Shown: piece after piece, positions 43,443-52,320 of the stretch
Numbering within the stretch: the first letter of the stretch is position 1
How the letters are laid out: every line of letters begins with the position of its first letter
NCBI GenBank assembly: GCA_965247065.1
Contig: CBDFGN010000006.1
Coordinates: 4,340,001-4,404,000 of the forward strand
Direction of reading: 5' to 3'
Source of the DNA: CBDFGN01 sp965247065
GTDB taxonomy: Bacteria; Bacteroidota; Bacteroidia; Cytophagales; Cyclobacteriaceae
DNA: 64,000 nt
The notes under the pieces: generated by a model
The model's input: only the letters and a program-made list of their open reading frames with translations
Database searches by the model: none
What the model was told of the DNA's origin: nothing
Program-made: the position numbers and the translations under genes

Positions 43443-43951
43443 AGAATCTCACCGACGAGGAGCTTTTTCGTTTTCTGGATGGAGATTGCCCTGCTGATAT
43501 TAGGCGGGAGTATCAGTATATTATAGATAGGAATCCTGACGTCAGGGCAAAGTTGGATGGGATTAAAGCCATGGAACATAGCGCCGGTAACCTGGGTCTG
43601 GATAGAGCATCGACTAATTTCACCGACATGGTGATTCAGAAATGGAGAATCCAGACCTTTGGTCGCAAGGTATTCGATTTCAAACCCCTGCGATTTACTT
43701 TGATCTTGATTGGCCTGGTGGTCGCGGCATTTATAATTGGAGCAGAAACCTCTTTTAGCACTTATAGCTCGACTTCTGTTCCCGGAGCGCGGCTCTTGGA
43801 ACCGGCAATAAATGCAATTGTTGTTGTGGGCAGTTCTGAGTTGTTCAAGAGCACAGCGCTGATCGTAATGGGCCTGATAACCTTATTCCTGTTTGATATT
43901 CTAGTGCTAAGACCCATCTTCAGCTCCCGTCAAAAAAAGCTCCTCATTTAG
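43439..43951 (+). CDS. Probable membrane anti-sigma factor
   Basis: A 170-residue protein starting MKNLTDEELFRFLDGDCPADIR, an anti-sigma-like N-terminal segment without the zinc HxxxCxxC motif, then two membrane helices (FTLILIGLVVAAFIIGAE; STALIVMGLITLFLFDILVL) around an external loop. The 4-base ATGA overlap with the ECF sigma gene is typical of a sigma/anti-sigma pair. The signal it senses is unknown. Confidence 0.8.
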   Translation: MKNLTDEELFRFLDGDCPADIRREYQYIIDRNPDVRAKLDGIKAMEHSAGNLGLDRASTNFTDMVIQKWRIQTFGRKVFDFKPLRFTLILIGLVVAAFIIGAETSFSTYSSTSVPGARLLEPAINAIVVVGSSELFKSTALIVMGLITLFLFDILVLRPIFSSRQKKLLI

Positions 43952-43980
43952 CTCCGATAATCGGATTTCTCACAACAAAT

Positions 43981-44667
43981 ATGAGTGAACCCCAGGGCTA
44001 TTTGTCCAAACTAAGGAAGTACAATTTCTCGGTTTTACTGGTCGCCATCATTCTCTTCCTGCTCGTGCCGCCAATTTTTGAAGGCACCAAATGGGAAGGT
44101 TTGCTAGCACACGCGGCGCTGACCATTGTTCTGGTTGCCAGCGTCTGGGTGATTTTTGGGGTCAAGAAGCATCCTGCCCAGCCAATCATTGCAGGGGTCG
44201 CGGTTATACTTCTGAACTGGGTGGCCTTTTTTGAAACTACCAGCAACACTGCTAACGCAGTGCGGCTTCTTGCTTTTTTTGCGTTTTGGACCTTTACTAC
44301 ATTCCATATCCTCAAAAATATAAACGCCCAAAAGATAGTGAGTCCGGAAGTGATCTCAGGGGCAGTCTCGGGCTACTTATTATTCGGGCTTCTTGGGGGT
44401 TTGATGGCTGCGTGCCTGGAGTTGATTGTGTCCGGCTCTTTTAATATCAATAATCCGGATGAGTTGAGCGGGTATGTGTATTATAGCTTTGTGACACTCT
44501 CGACATTGGGTTACGGCGACATACTACCGAAAAACAACTTGGCCCAAACGCTCGCAATTGCTATTAGCCTTACCGGCCAAATATACTTAACCGTTGTTAT
44601 TGCTATTCTAGTTCTCGCCGTGACTAGCGAATCTTTCCCTCCAGCTCCACGATCTTACCGGATCTGA
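43981..44667 (+). CDS. Two-pore-type potassium channel (Ion_trans_2)
   Basis: A 228-residue membrane protein with about six helices. The pore loop is VTLSTLGYGDILP with the K+ selectivity filter TLGYGD between the last two helices. No RCK or cyclic-nucleotide domain is attached. It starts 29 bases after the anti-sigma gene and may be in the same transcript. Its last 44 bases overlap the convergent htrA-like gene. Confidence 0.88.
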   Translation: MSEPQGYLSKLRKYNFSVLLVAIILFLLVPPIFEGTKWEGLLAHAALTIVLVASVWVIFGVKKHPAQPIIAGVAVILLNWVAFFETTSNTANAVRLLAFFAFWTFTTFHILKNINAQKIVSPEVISGAVSGYLLFGLLGGLMAACLELIVSGSFNINNPDELSGYVYYSFVTLSTLGYGDILPKNNLAQTLAIAISLTGQIYLTVVIAILVLAVTSESFPPAPRSYRI

Positions 44668-45637
44668 GAACACTAATTTTGAGTGGGTCTCCGGATTTTG
44701 AAGATTGAAGGCTTTCCTGGATTTTTGGGCCACCTGCACTGCTCACCTGAATGCCATTGACAGAGAGGATAATGTCTCCTCCCACTACCAGCTGCTCATC
44801 TTCTATGTTAGCCTGGTACTTACCCCCTTCAATCCCCATAGCTCCCGCCGGAGAAAGCAAAACTACTCGTTGGACCAGTATTCCAGATTTCTGAGGAAGA
44901 TTAAATATTCGCGCCATTTCACCACTAACCAAGTACCCATCGATACCTGACCAGAAACCCTTGCGCTCCAAAAGATAACTACGGGCTACGTTGGATGTGG
45001 CTGCGAATCCAAGCCCCTGGAAGCCTCCGGATTCGGTGAGAATAAAACTGGCAATTCCGATTACTTCTCCCTTCATATTGAACATGGGTCCGCCTGAATT
45101 ACCTTGATTGATGGCCGCATCAGTCTGAAAAAACTCTGTTTGAGTGTATCCTGTAGAAATTGTCTTGTTTTCCCTGCGGGCGCTTATGTAACCCACTGAA
45201 AGGGAGTGATCCAGTCCGTAAGGTGCGCCGATTACAAATACTTGATCTCCAATCTTGACCAGGTCTGAATCACCTATTGTAGCGACAGTCTGATCTTTAG
45301 GCTCCCAGATTAAGCGAAGCAACGCCACATCCGCGTCGGGGCTGGAGGAAACTACTTTGGCTGGGACTTCCTCTCCTGAAGAGAAAGTTACCTTAAGATT
45401 CTCGGCCGCCTGCACGACGTGGGCAGCCGTGATAATTCCGTCTTTGCTGATCAGTACCCCAGAACCGAGGCCCGACTGACTAACCATAGTACGCCGTCCT
45501 TCGCTCATAGACAGCACTTTTTCGGTCGTCTGTATAATTACCACCGACTTCCTTACCTGTTCGTACAGCTCGCTGATATTTTGGGCTTTCAGAACCAGAA
45601 CTTGAACCCATAGAATCAAGACTAAATTGATTTTCAT
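44624..45637 (-). CDS. HtrA/DegP-type serine protease with one PDZ domain
   Basis: From the ATG at 45637 it has 337 residues: signal peptide (MKINLVLILWVQVLVLKAQ), a trypsin-like domain with His in ITAAHVV, Asp in DADVALLRL and Ser in NQGNSGGPMF, and a single C-terminal PDZ domain (GGDIILSVNGIQVSS). It is a periplasmic quality-control protease. A longer frame to 45679 is less likely because a -7 promoter motif at 45657-45664 lies inside it. It is convergent with the channel gene and divergent from the antiporter gene. Confidence 0.9.
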   Translation of the reverse strand: MKINLVLILWVQVLVLKAQNISELYEQVRKSVVIIQTTEKVLSMSEGRRTMVSQSGLGSGVLISKDGIITAAHVVQAAENLKVTFSSGEEVPAKVVSSSPDADVALLRLIWEPKDQTVATIGDSDLVKIGDQVFVIGAPYGLDHSLSVGYISARRENKTISTGYTQTEFFQTDAAINQGNSGGPMFNMKGEVIGIASFILTESGGFQGLGFAATSNVARSYLLERKGFWSGIDGYLVSGEMARIFNLPQKSGILVQRVVLLSPAGAMGIEGGKYQANIEDEQLVVGGDIILSVNGIQVSSAGGPKIQESLQSSKSGDPLKISVLRSGKIVELEGKIR

Positions 45638-45656
45638 TCCCGGATATTTTTTTGGG

Positions 45657-45664
45657 CAAAGATA
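45657..45664 (-). promoter_or_regulatory. Bacteroidota -7 promoter element for the HtrA-type protease gene
   Basis: On the minus strand TATCTTTG matches TAnnTTTG, 20 bases before the ATG at 45637. The same octamer lies before the fructose-bisphosphate aldolase gene (17351). Confidence 0.55.
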
Positions 45665-45793
45665 TCTATTAAGGATCAATAAAAACTACTCGAAGATTCG
45701 GACGCCTGGATTTTGGCTCATTCAGGCATCCTCGTCTAGGCTTTGGGCTGTGGATAGGCTATATTATTCAATAAATAAGCTCCTAAACACCCT

Positions 45794-47035
45794 TTGTTCG
45801 AAACATTCGTTTTTGTAATAGCCCTGGCGGCTTTTTTCAGTTACGTGAATTACCGCCTCTTACGCTTGCCCAATACCATTGGTTTGATGCTTCTGGCTCT
45901 TATTTTTTCTATTGGGATGAGCTTTCTAGAAATGATAAGCCCCACTTTGTTTCACAGGACCTGCCAGGTCGTTCAGGACATAGATTTCCAAGCGGTACTG
46001 ATGGATGTGATGCTGAGCTTAATGCTTTTCGCGGGGGCAGGAGAGCTGAAACTGCGGGATTTGAGCAAGGAAAAAGTTACGGTTCTTGTATTGGCTACTA
46101 TCGGGGTTCTAATCTCCACTCTGGTGGTAGGCAGCGCCAGTTATTATATATTCAGGGCCTTCTCGGTTGAGATCTCATTCCTCTACTGCCTGGTCTTCGG
46201 CGCGCTTATTTCTCCCACCGATCCAGTGGCTGTTTTGGCCATAATCAAAACCCTCGGAATTAGTAAGAGTTTAGAAACTAAAATAGCTGGAGAATCTTTG
46301 TTCAACGATGGAATAGGAGTAGTAGTGTTCCTGAGTCTCATAAACCTGGCCGAATCTCATGGAACGGAATTCGGCCTCGGAGAGGTAATATGGCTATTTG
46401 TCGCTGAAGCCCTCGGGGGCGTTGCGTTTGGATTGGTTTTGGGCCAGGTAGGCTATCTGCTGCTTCGTTCCATTTCCGAAGAACCGCGAATCCTCATCCT
46501 GGTTTCGATCTCTTTAGTGACCGGCGGATACGCCCTGGCCTCGGCCTTACATGTTTCAGGGCCATTGGCAATGGTGATAACCGGTTTGATCGTTGCAAAT
46601 CGGGGTCGGGAACACTTTTCAACCAAAGGTTGGCAAACCATGGAAACCTTCTGGTCAGCTATGGATGAGATCCTTAACGCGATCCTATTTGTTTTAATTG
46701 GCTTGGAAATCCTAATACTTCCCTTCGAGATGAATCTAATACTGCTGGCCATTGTCGTTTGGCTGGTGGTTGTTATCGGCCGGTTGGCCGCGGTCTCATC
46801 TTCCTATGAATTAGTAAAGCGCTCATTGAATCTTTCTGTCGTAAAATCTATTGTGGTCTTGACATGGGGCGGTCTGAGAGGGAGAATTTCGATTGCGCTG
46901 GCTTTGTCCTTACCCGAATCTGCGGTGAACTCGACCCTCATATTAATTACCTACGTCGTTGTGGTTATGTCAATCCTCATTCAAGGGTTGTCAATTGGTA
47001 AATTGGTTGAGAAGTTGAAACTAAGGTCTTCATGA
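45794..47035 (+). CDS. CPA1-type Na+/H+ antiporter
   Basis: A 413-residue membrane protein with about 12 helices of the NhaP/CPA1 family. Key motifs are GALISPTDPVAVLAI and AGESLFNDGIGVVVFLSL, with the ND pair that binds the ion, and RGRISIALALSLPE near the end. It exchanges Na+ (or K+) for H+ across the inner membrane, which suits a cell that also makes a Na+ pump (nqrF). The start is TTG at 45794; no ATG or GTG fits. The next gene overlaps by 4 bases. Confidence 0.92.
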   Translation: MFETFVFVIALAAFFSYVNYRLLRLPNTIGLMLLALIFSIGMSFLEMISPTLFHRTCQVVQDIDFQAVLMDVMLSLMLFAGAGELKLRDLSKEKVTVLVLATIGVLISTLVVGSASYYIFRAFSVEISFLYCLVFGALISPTDPVAVLAIIKTLGISKSLETKIAGESLFNDGIGVVVFLSLINLAESHGTEFGLGEVIWLFVAEALGGVAFGLVLGQVGYLLLRSISEEPRILILVSISLVTGGYALASALHVSGPLAMVITGLIVANRGREHFSTKGWQTMETFWSAMDEILNAILFVLIGLEILILPFEMNLILLAIVVWLVVVIGRLAAVSSSYELVKRSLNLSVVKSIVVLTWGGLRGRISIALALSLPESAVNSTLILITYVVVVMSILIQGLSIGKLVEKLKLRSS

Positions 47036-47889
47036 ATACTCCATACATTCCCTCGATTCAGTCAAACTGGAATGACATGGCGATTGCCAGGATGTGGGCG
47101 CACAAAGCTGTGCAGTGGGTTGCAATGGTCCCCCGGGGGATTCTTCCACCGGACCCCGGAGATACTGGTGCTAGTCTTCAATGGGATTCCACTCTTCAAA
47201 TGCTGTTAAGCCAAGCTTTCGGAACCTCCAACTTTCAAACCGCACTAAGGGTTTCGGACCTGTCTATGCATATAATGGGAGACGGGGAGACCTTAGCCGA
47301 GTTGGAGTTGAGCGGTCTGGGCCCCAACCAGATCCTTGAATGGATCGAACAAAAATTACGTGACTTGGGACTACCGACCGACCGGCTCAGCCAGAAACTC
47401 CCCTATGAAATGCCGGCGAATCAGGACATTGAGGGCCATAATTTTAGAATTAGCGAACCGGAACTTTTTCATGAACTGTCCAATTACTTTGGCAATGCCG
47501 ATCTGATTCTTGAGAATTTTCGATCCAGCCAGGAGCGCTCTTCGGAGGTCCGCTGCTGGCCGCACCACTTTGATATTGCCACACTGGTGAGTCTGGATAC
47601 CAACCCGGATCCTGAATCGAAAAGGTCAATAGGTGTAGGATTTTCTCCTGGTGATGATAACCACCAACTCCCCTATTATTACATAACCCCATGGCCTTAT
47701 CCGGATATTTCGGCTTCCCCACTTCCCCCTTTTACCGGAGCAGGGAAATGGAATACGGACGGTTGGGTAGGCGCTCTGCTGATGGCGGACAAGATTTCCG
47801 AATTGCAAGGCGCTAAAGATCAAATGGAAATCATCGTTGGATTTATGAACGAAGCTGTTGCCGGGTTGAAAGAACTGATGTGTGATTAA
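47032..47889 (+). CDS. DUF5996-like protein
   Basis: A 285-residue soluble protein. The C-terminal half has the features I recall for DUF5996: VRCWPHHFDIATLVSL, RSIGVGFSPGDDN, PYYYITPWPYPD and WNTDGWVGALLM. The WPHHFD run of histidines hints at metal binding. The function of the family is unknown. It overlaps the antiporter gene by 4 bases (ATGA), so the two are co-translated, though no link in function is known. Confidence 0.7.
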   Translation: MNTPYIPSIQSNWNDMAIARMWAHKAVQWVAMVPRGILPPDPGDTGASLQWDSTLQMLLSQAFGTSNFQTALRVSDLSMHIMGDGETLAELELSGLGPNQILEWIEQKLRDLGLPTDRLSQKLPYEMPANQDIEGHNFRISEPELFHELSNYFGNADLILENFRSSQERSSEVRCWPHHFDIATLVSLDTNPDPESKRSIGVGFSPGDDNHQLPYYYITPWPYPDISASPLPPFTGAGKWNTDGWVGALLMADKISELQGAKDQMEIIVGFMNEAVAGLKELMCD

Positions 47890-47941
47890 ATGTTACTACA
47901 TATAATTTATTCTGTCGTTTATTTTAGGAAACTTTCTAAAT

Positions 47942-47949
47942 TACATTTG
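47942..47949 (+). promoter_or_regulatory. Bacteroidota -7 promoter element for the DoxX gene
   Basis: TACATTTG matches TAnnTTTG and lies 18 bases before the ATG at 47968. No exact -33 TTTG is present at the usual distance. Confidence 0.5.
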
Positions 47950-47967
47950 AATCAAACCTAAAGAATT

Positions 47968-48344
47968 ATGCAAATCTTAACCACAACTGTAGCTCGATTC
48001 ATGTTTGCCATCCCATTTGGGATATTTGGCATCATGCACTTAATGAATGCCGAAGCGATGTCAGGCATGGTTCCATCCTATTTGCCAGGTACCTTTATCG
48101 TATACCTTACCGGCGTGGCTCTGATTGCTGCGACAGTGAGCATCATTTTCAAAAGATGGCCTCGCTCGCTACATTGTTACTAGGAGCAATGCTCGTGTTG
48201 TTTGTTCTATTACTTCATATACCCGGCGTCATGAGTGGTGATGAGGCAACTGTGCAGGCATCCATGCCTAACTTGCTCAAGGATTTTGCCCTTGCGGGCG
48301 CAGCCTGGACCTACTCAGGGATGTTTAAGGAAGAGGGAGTTTAA
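47968..48344 (+). pseudogene. DoxX-type membrane protein gene with a one-base frame shift
   Basis: The first 60 codons (ARFMFAIPFGIFGIMHLMNA through GVALIAATVSIIFK) and the rest (MASLATLLLGAMLVLFVLLL through YSGMFKEEGV) are in neighbouring frames but form one four-helix DoxX-like protein of about 125 residues. Adding one A in the A4 run at 48151-48154 restores the frame exactly (378 bases). It has a promoter motif upstream and a strong terminator downstream, so it looks like a live gene hit by a recent deletion or a sequencing error. Confidence 0.85.
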
Positions 48345-48360
48345 TTCCCGCATCGATTTC

Positions 48361-48390
48361 AACCCCAGTGATCTTGCTGGGGTTTTTTTT
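48361..48390 (+). terminator. Rho-independent terminator after the DoxX gene
   Basis: AACCCCAG (48361-48368) pairs with CTGGGGTT (48377-48384) around an 8-base loop and is followed by T residues to 48390. It lies 16 bases after the stop of the frameshifted DoxX gene. Confidence 0.9.
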
Positions 48391-48421
48391 GGCCCAGGTT
48401 ACACCAACCCTCAACCGCCAT

Positions 48422-48805
48422 ATGTATAACATATCTCAAGTCTCCCGGTATTTATTGGCCTTGATCCTGTTGATCTTCGGCACAAATAAACTTCTACCAT
48501 TTCTGGACATTCCCCCTTACAGCCCTGAATCCTCGGCTGGCATATTTTTCGCCGGCATTTCAGCTTCCGGGTACCTTTGGTACCTAATTGCGTTGACTGA
48601 AACTGCCGTTGGTATTATTCTGATACTAAACCGGTGGGTACCCCTTGCCCTGCTCATACTGTTGCCGGATACACTCAACATCGTGCTGTTTCATTTGTTC
48701 AATGATCTCGAAGGCATCACAGCTGGGGCTATGGCATTCATTTTGAATGTCTATTTGATGTTGGATTACAAAAAGACTTATCGGCCTTTGCTAGAATCGA
48801 GCTAA
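48422..48805 (+). CDS. DoxX-like membrane protein
   Basis: A 127-residue protein with four helices: YLLALILLIFGTNKLLPFL, GYLWYLIALTETAVGIILIL, LALLILLPDTLNIVLFHLF and AGAMAFILNVYLMLDY. The FGTNKL opening and the helix pattern fit the DoxX/DoxD group, a family of unclear function linked to redox stress in some bacteria. The ATG at 48422 is preferred to earlier in-frame codons that overlap the terminator. It is a distant paralogue of the gene before it. Confidence 0.78.
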   Translation: MYNISQVSRYLLALILLIFGTNKLLPFLDIPPYSPESSAGIFFAGISASGYLWYLIALTETAVGIILILNRWVPLALLILLPDTLNIVLFHLFNDLEGITAGAMAFILNVYLMLDYKKTYRPLLESS

Positions 48806-48817
48806 GCCGTCCCAGAG

Positions 48818-49861
48818 TCAGAATTCATCACTACATGAAGCGTTGACTGCTTCCATGATATTCTGAGAGGATTGCAAAAGGTCATAAAACTCGTGCAGAT
48901 AGTCCATGCAGTCGAGCTTGGCAGGCCCGTCTAGATAATCGAAGTCCGAGACAACTTGGATTACCTCTTGGGTTTTGTGTAGAAATTGATCTAGCACCGG
49001 CTTGAGCTCAGCGTGAGAACGACAGAATCCAAGGTAATGCCTCTCCCGGGGTGATGCCAGCTCATAGTTCTTATACTGCCGGGTGTAATGAGGATTTACG
49101 AAACCTGTGAGGTCAAAATCATAAGGAATAGCCACGGTATCTCGACCGTCTTCGAGAGAGAAGATCTGCACGTTGTGATCGGGTAAGAACCAGTCAGTAT
49201 TGCCAACCATAAATTGGAAGAGTGACATCATCGTGCTCAAGTGGTAATCGGGATTCTTTCGCGTAGTGAGGACCACTCTCGAAGACTTGCCACCGATTCT
49301 TTGTCCCAGGCTTTTGTTATCTTCTATGATGAATCCAAAATGAACCATGGATTCCATGGTATCCTCGGAGTCGAGGTAGGTGATCTTTGTAAGCCTCACC
49401 TTGAAACTGTAATCGGTAATTTGGTTCAGCAGCCGATAGACTAAGAACTCCTTAAGAATATAGTCCTGGTAACTAGGCTCCGCTGTTACGCAATGGGTGA
49501 CCAATTTGAGTTTGTTTCTATCTTCGAAGATGGTACCAATTGTCCATTTCTTAGGAAAATTTAAGAGGAACGGAGGGAAGTCGCAATTGTCTCTCCCGCG
49601 ACGAAAGTTACCCCTGGTTTTAATTTTCAAAGGGATCATTTCATCGAAACCATGGTCATTTAGATACGAAATGACCGCCCGATGGTAGTCACGTTCGTAG
49701 GCAATGTCGTTGACAAGAGCCTGGAGGTCGGTTTCGACTGTGATTTCGAGGACCGTGTTAGTATAGAACAGTAGATCCGGGAATTCCTCCTGAGCATTAA
49801 GCGGACTTTGGAGAAAAATCACAGTCCACCAAAGGTATAGGTTTGCCGATCGCCGCATCAA
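48818..49861 (-). CDS. Exported protein with possible CotH/HipA-like kinase fold
   Basis: A 347-residue protein with a signal peptide (LYLWWTVIFLQSPLNAQ). The body has PLKIKTRGNFRRGRDNCDFPP, NKLKLVTHC, EFLVYRLLNQITDYSFKVRL, GFIIED, FQFMVGNTDWFLPDHNVQIF and IPYDFDLTGFVN. The lysine, the HN pair and the DFD motif in this order are like those of CotH-type and HipA-type kinases, but I am not sure of the family. It is a common Bacteroidota exported protein with no known role. It lies alone. Confidence 0.7.
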   Translation of the reverse strand: MMRRSANLYLWWTVIFLQSPLNAQEEFPDLLFYTNTVLEITVETDLQALVNDIAYERDYHRAVISYLNDHGFDEMIPLKIKTRGNFRRGRDNCDFPPFLLNFPKKWTIGTIFEDRNKLKLVTHCVTAEPSYQDYILKEFLVYRLLNQITDYSFKVRLTKITYLDSEDTMESMVHFGFIIEDNKSLGQRIGGKSSRVVLTTRKNPDYHLSTMMSLFQFMVGNTDWFLPDHNVQIFSLEDGRDTVAIPYDFDLTGFVNPHYTRQYKNYELASPRERHYLGFCRSHAELKPVLDQFLHKTQEVIQVVSDFDYLDGPAKLDCMDYLHEFYDLLQSSQNIMEAVNASCSDEF

Positions 49862-49954
49862 AGAATTTCAGCCTAAGTATTGTATTTCGGACCTGATCAA
49901 ATATAACTATATTGGAATCCCAATAGGTCTATGCAGCATTAAGTTTTTCGGTCG

Positions 49955-50698
49955 ATGTCGGATTTACAGGTTCATTTTTTAGGCACCGGGGACGCTTTTT
50001 GTTCCGGTGGTAGATTTCAGACTTGCTTTCAAGTCGTCGCCCAAGATCATAACTTCCTAATCGATTGCGGTGCAACCTCCCTTATGGCCTTGAAAAAGAA
50101 CAACATTTCAACGGCCGAAATTGAGAGCATCATAATCTCACATTTCCATGGTGACCACTTCGGAGGAATTCCATTCTTTATGATTGATGCTTTTTTTGAG
50201 GAAGAAAGGACTGAACCGCTAAGGATTGCCGGACCTCCGGGAGTGCGGGCACAGGTATTGGCCTTGCTTGAAAAGCTCTATCCTGGAATAAGATCAGAGG
50301 ATTTTAGCTATCCAGTAGAGTTCGAAGAATATTCCACTCTCAAACCAATCGCTTTGGGTAATCTTTCTATAGAATCATTCGAGGTGGTCCATGCTGCAGC
50401 TTCCCTCCCCCATGCTGTGAAAATAAGGGTCGGAGAGAAAACAATTGCTTTCAGTGGCGATACAGGCTGGGTTGACCACCTTCCTGAGATAGCGTCAGAG
50501 GCTGATCTGTTCATTTGTGAGTCCAACTTCTACAGCACCCAGATCTCGATCCATCTTAATTATCTTAGAATCCAAAAAGCTTTACCGGAACTAAACTGTG
50601 GCAAGTTGATCTTGAATCATTTAGGTGCGGAAATGTTGGGTAACATTGATAAAGTTGATCTGAATTGTGCCTATGATGGCATGAAGCTGCGACTTTAG
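49955..50698 (+). CDS. MBL-fold metallo-hydrolase, RNase Z-like
   Basis: A 247-residue metallo-beta-lactamase-fold enzyme. The zinc motif is SHFHGDHFGGIPFF, with a His in VVHAAASLPHAV, an Asp in FSGDTGWVDHL and a late His in LILNHLG. The opening VHFLGTGDAFCSGGRFQTCF is that of RNase Z-like and phosphodiesterase-like members. It could cut a cyclic nucleotide or RNA; since the cyclase locus starts 145 bases downstream a phosphodiesterase role is possible, but this is a guess. Single gene. Confidence 0.85.
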   Translation: MSDLQVHFLGTGDAFCSGGRFQTCFQVVAQDHNFLIDCGATSLMALKKNNISTAEIESIIISHFHGDHFGGIPFFMIDAFFEEERTEPLRIAGPPGVRAQVLALLEKLYPGIRSEDFSYPVEFEEYSTLKPIALGNLSIESFEVVHAAASLPHAVKIRVGEKTIAFSGDTGWVDHLPEIASEADLFICESNFYSTQISIHLNYLRIQKALPELNCGKLILNHLGAEMLGNIDKVDLNCAYDGMKLRL

Positions 50699-50842
50699 AG
50701 TTCGCCTTAAACCCTTTGCCTCGAGGGCTTTGCGCAGAATTGTTTAAAGCATAGTTGAACTATTCGCATAAAAACCTTACACTTATAGTTTATCCAACTT
50801 TTTTCGAATTGTTTTCTGCCGTTTGAGAATCGAAATTGTAGA

Positions 50843-51934
50843 ATGAACCAGGATTTATTGTTCAATTTTTTCCATCGCCTCCAAGGAGATTTTCTGAGTT
50901 TTATTTACCAGGCTGACTTCAATCCCGAATTGAATAATCGGATTATTGAACTCGGCAATTTAGCCCCAGGAGCCACCTCCCAGGTAATTGAGGACAATCT
51001 TTCTTACGTAGTTGATGAGTGCTTAAGAAATGTGATCAATCACACCGGAAGGCCTGAGATCATTAATACAACCAACAACAGGCCAAGCATGTTCATGCTG
51101 CGAAAAATGAGCCAGCATTGTTTTATTGGTTCAACAAATCTGGTAGAGCGCGAAAAGACCGACCAGTTGGAAGGACAGCTTCGAAAGCTAAATCAGTTGT
51201 CCCAAAGAGAACTGGGCCATTTATACACCCGGATGTCAGCTCAATTTGAGACAACGGGTAGCGGTTCGGGCCTAGGTCTTCTGGAGATGGCGCGAAGGTC
51301 AGGCCAGAAATTCAGGTATCTTTTCGAATTTGTCAATTTTTACTACAGCTTGTTTCATTTCCAGGTAAAACTGAATTTGAATACAAGATCTAAGGCGCAG
51401 ATTAAGCTTCCCATAGAAGAGATGAGTGAGCTTTATGATACGATGCGTCGCTGGAATATTTTAGCGGTCTACAAAGGAAGATTCAGTCAATCATCGATAG
51501 TTCCTCTCCTTAAGATGATGGAGAGAAATTTGAGTGACCTTGAAATCGCTCAGGCAGTCCAGAAGAAACTGTTATATGTGTTGATCGAACTGCTGCAGAA
51601 TGTAAACCGTCATGGTCGCGTTATGCAGGAAAACCCGGAAGGAATATTGTTGGTGGCTAAAGACGGTAACCGATTCCTGGTCAAGGTCGGGAATTTGTTG
51701 GAGGGCAAGCAAGTGGAGCCATTGAAGGAGTACCTGGATGAAATAGTTCAACTAGACTCTAATAGCTTGGCTGCTTTATATAAAAAGAATTTGGCTGCGA
51801 GTCCCAGCCCAGGTTCTACGGCTGGATTAGGCCTTATTGATATCTGTCGGTATTCTCAATCGCGGCCTGACTATGACTTCATTCCGATCACTAACCGAAC
51901 TTCGTTTTTTTCGTTTTCAGCCTCAGTTGCATGA
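50843..51934 (+). CDS. Two-headed SiaB-type (DUF6272) protein kinase
   Basis: A 363-residue protein made of two tandem SiaB-like GHKL domains. The first (about 1-180) has the N-box DECLRNVINH (Glu59, Asn63) and the ATP-lid GSGSGLGLLEMARRS (139-153). The second (about 200-363) has VYKGRFSQSSIV, the N-box IELLQNVNRHG (Glu249, Asn253), the ALYKKNL helix and GSTAGLGLIDICRYS (324-338). SiaB phosphorylates SiaC in the Pseudomonas SiaABCD switch; ordinary SiaB is about half this length. Both halves look able to bind ATP. The SiaC-like gene overlaps its stop by 4 bases. Confidence 0.85.
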   Translation: MNQDLLFNFFHRLQGDFLSFIYQADFNPELNNRIIELGNLAPGATSQVIEDNLSYVVDECLRNVINHTGRPEIINTTNNRPSMFMLRKMSQHCFIGSTNLVEREKTDQLEGQLRKLNQLSQRELGHLYTRMSAQFETTGSGSGLGLLEMARRSGQKFRYLFEFVNFYYSLFHFQVKLNLNTRSKAQIKLPIEEMSELYDTMRRWNILAVYKGRFSQSSIVPLLKMMERNLSDLEIAQAVQKKLLYVLIELLQNVNRHGRVMQENPEGILLVAKDGNRFLVKVGNLLEGKQVEPLKEYLDEIVQLDSNSLAALYKKNLAASPSPGSTAGLGLIDICRYSQSRPDYDFIPITNRTSFFSFSASVA

Positions 51935-52320
51935 CCCGGGATATGAACCTAACAGCTACTTTCGATACCCCCGAAGTGATTTTTGAGCCTCAGGATGGGC
52001 ATTTTGAACTCAGGGGCAGGTCGATGCCTGAGGATCCTGTTAAATTTTATGAGCCTCTTATTTTGTGGTTCAAAAGCTACGCAAGGGCTCCGAATCCTAC
52101 CACACGCCTAATTGTTGATTTGGAATATTTTAACTCTAGTTCTCTTAAGCAACTGTTGCTGATCTTTTCAGTTTTGGAAAGCATGGGTGAGGCTACTAAT
52201 AGAGTGAAGGTGGAATGGCATTACGACACCAGCGATGAACTAATGGAGGTCAAGGGTTTAGAGATTCAAAGTATCGTGAATCTGGAGTTTGAATTGGTGC
52301 CTAAACCTTTCAGAATTTAA
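51931..52320 (+). CDS. SiaC-type (DUF1987) phospho-switch protein
   Basis: A 129-residue protein with the DUF1987 pattern: TPEVIFEPQDGHFELRGRSMPEDPVKFYEPLILWF, read as strand, ELRGRSMPED, helix, then RLIVDLEYFNSSSLKQLLLIF and a final strand. SiaC toggles between phosphorylated and free forms and in the free form binds a cyclase. In Pseudomonas SiaC the phosphorylated residue is Thr68; the equivalent here appears to be in YFNSSS (Ser69-Ser71), so it would be a serine. The start overlaps siaB by 4 bases, an in-frame ATG at 51943 is also possible. The end overlaps the convergent phosphatase gene by 11 bases. Confidence 0.85.
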   Translation: MTRDMNLTATFDTPEVIFEPQDGHFELRGRSMPEDPVKFYEPLILWFKSYARAPNPTTRLIVDLEYFNSSSLKQLLLIFSVLESMGEATNRVKVEWHYDTSDELMEVKGLEIQSIVNLEFELVPKPFRI

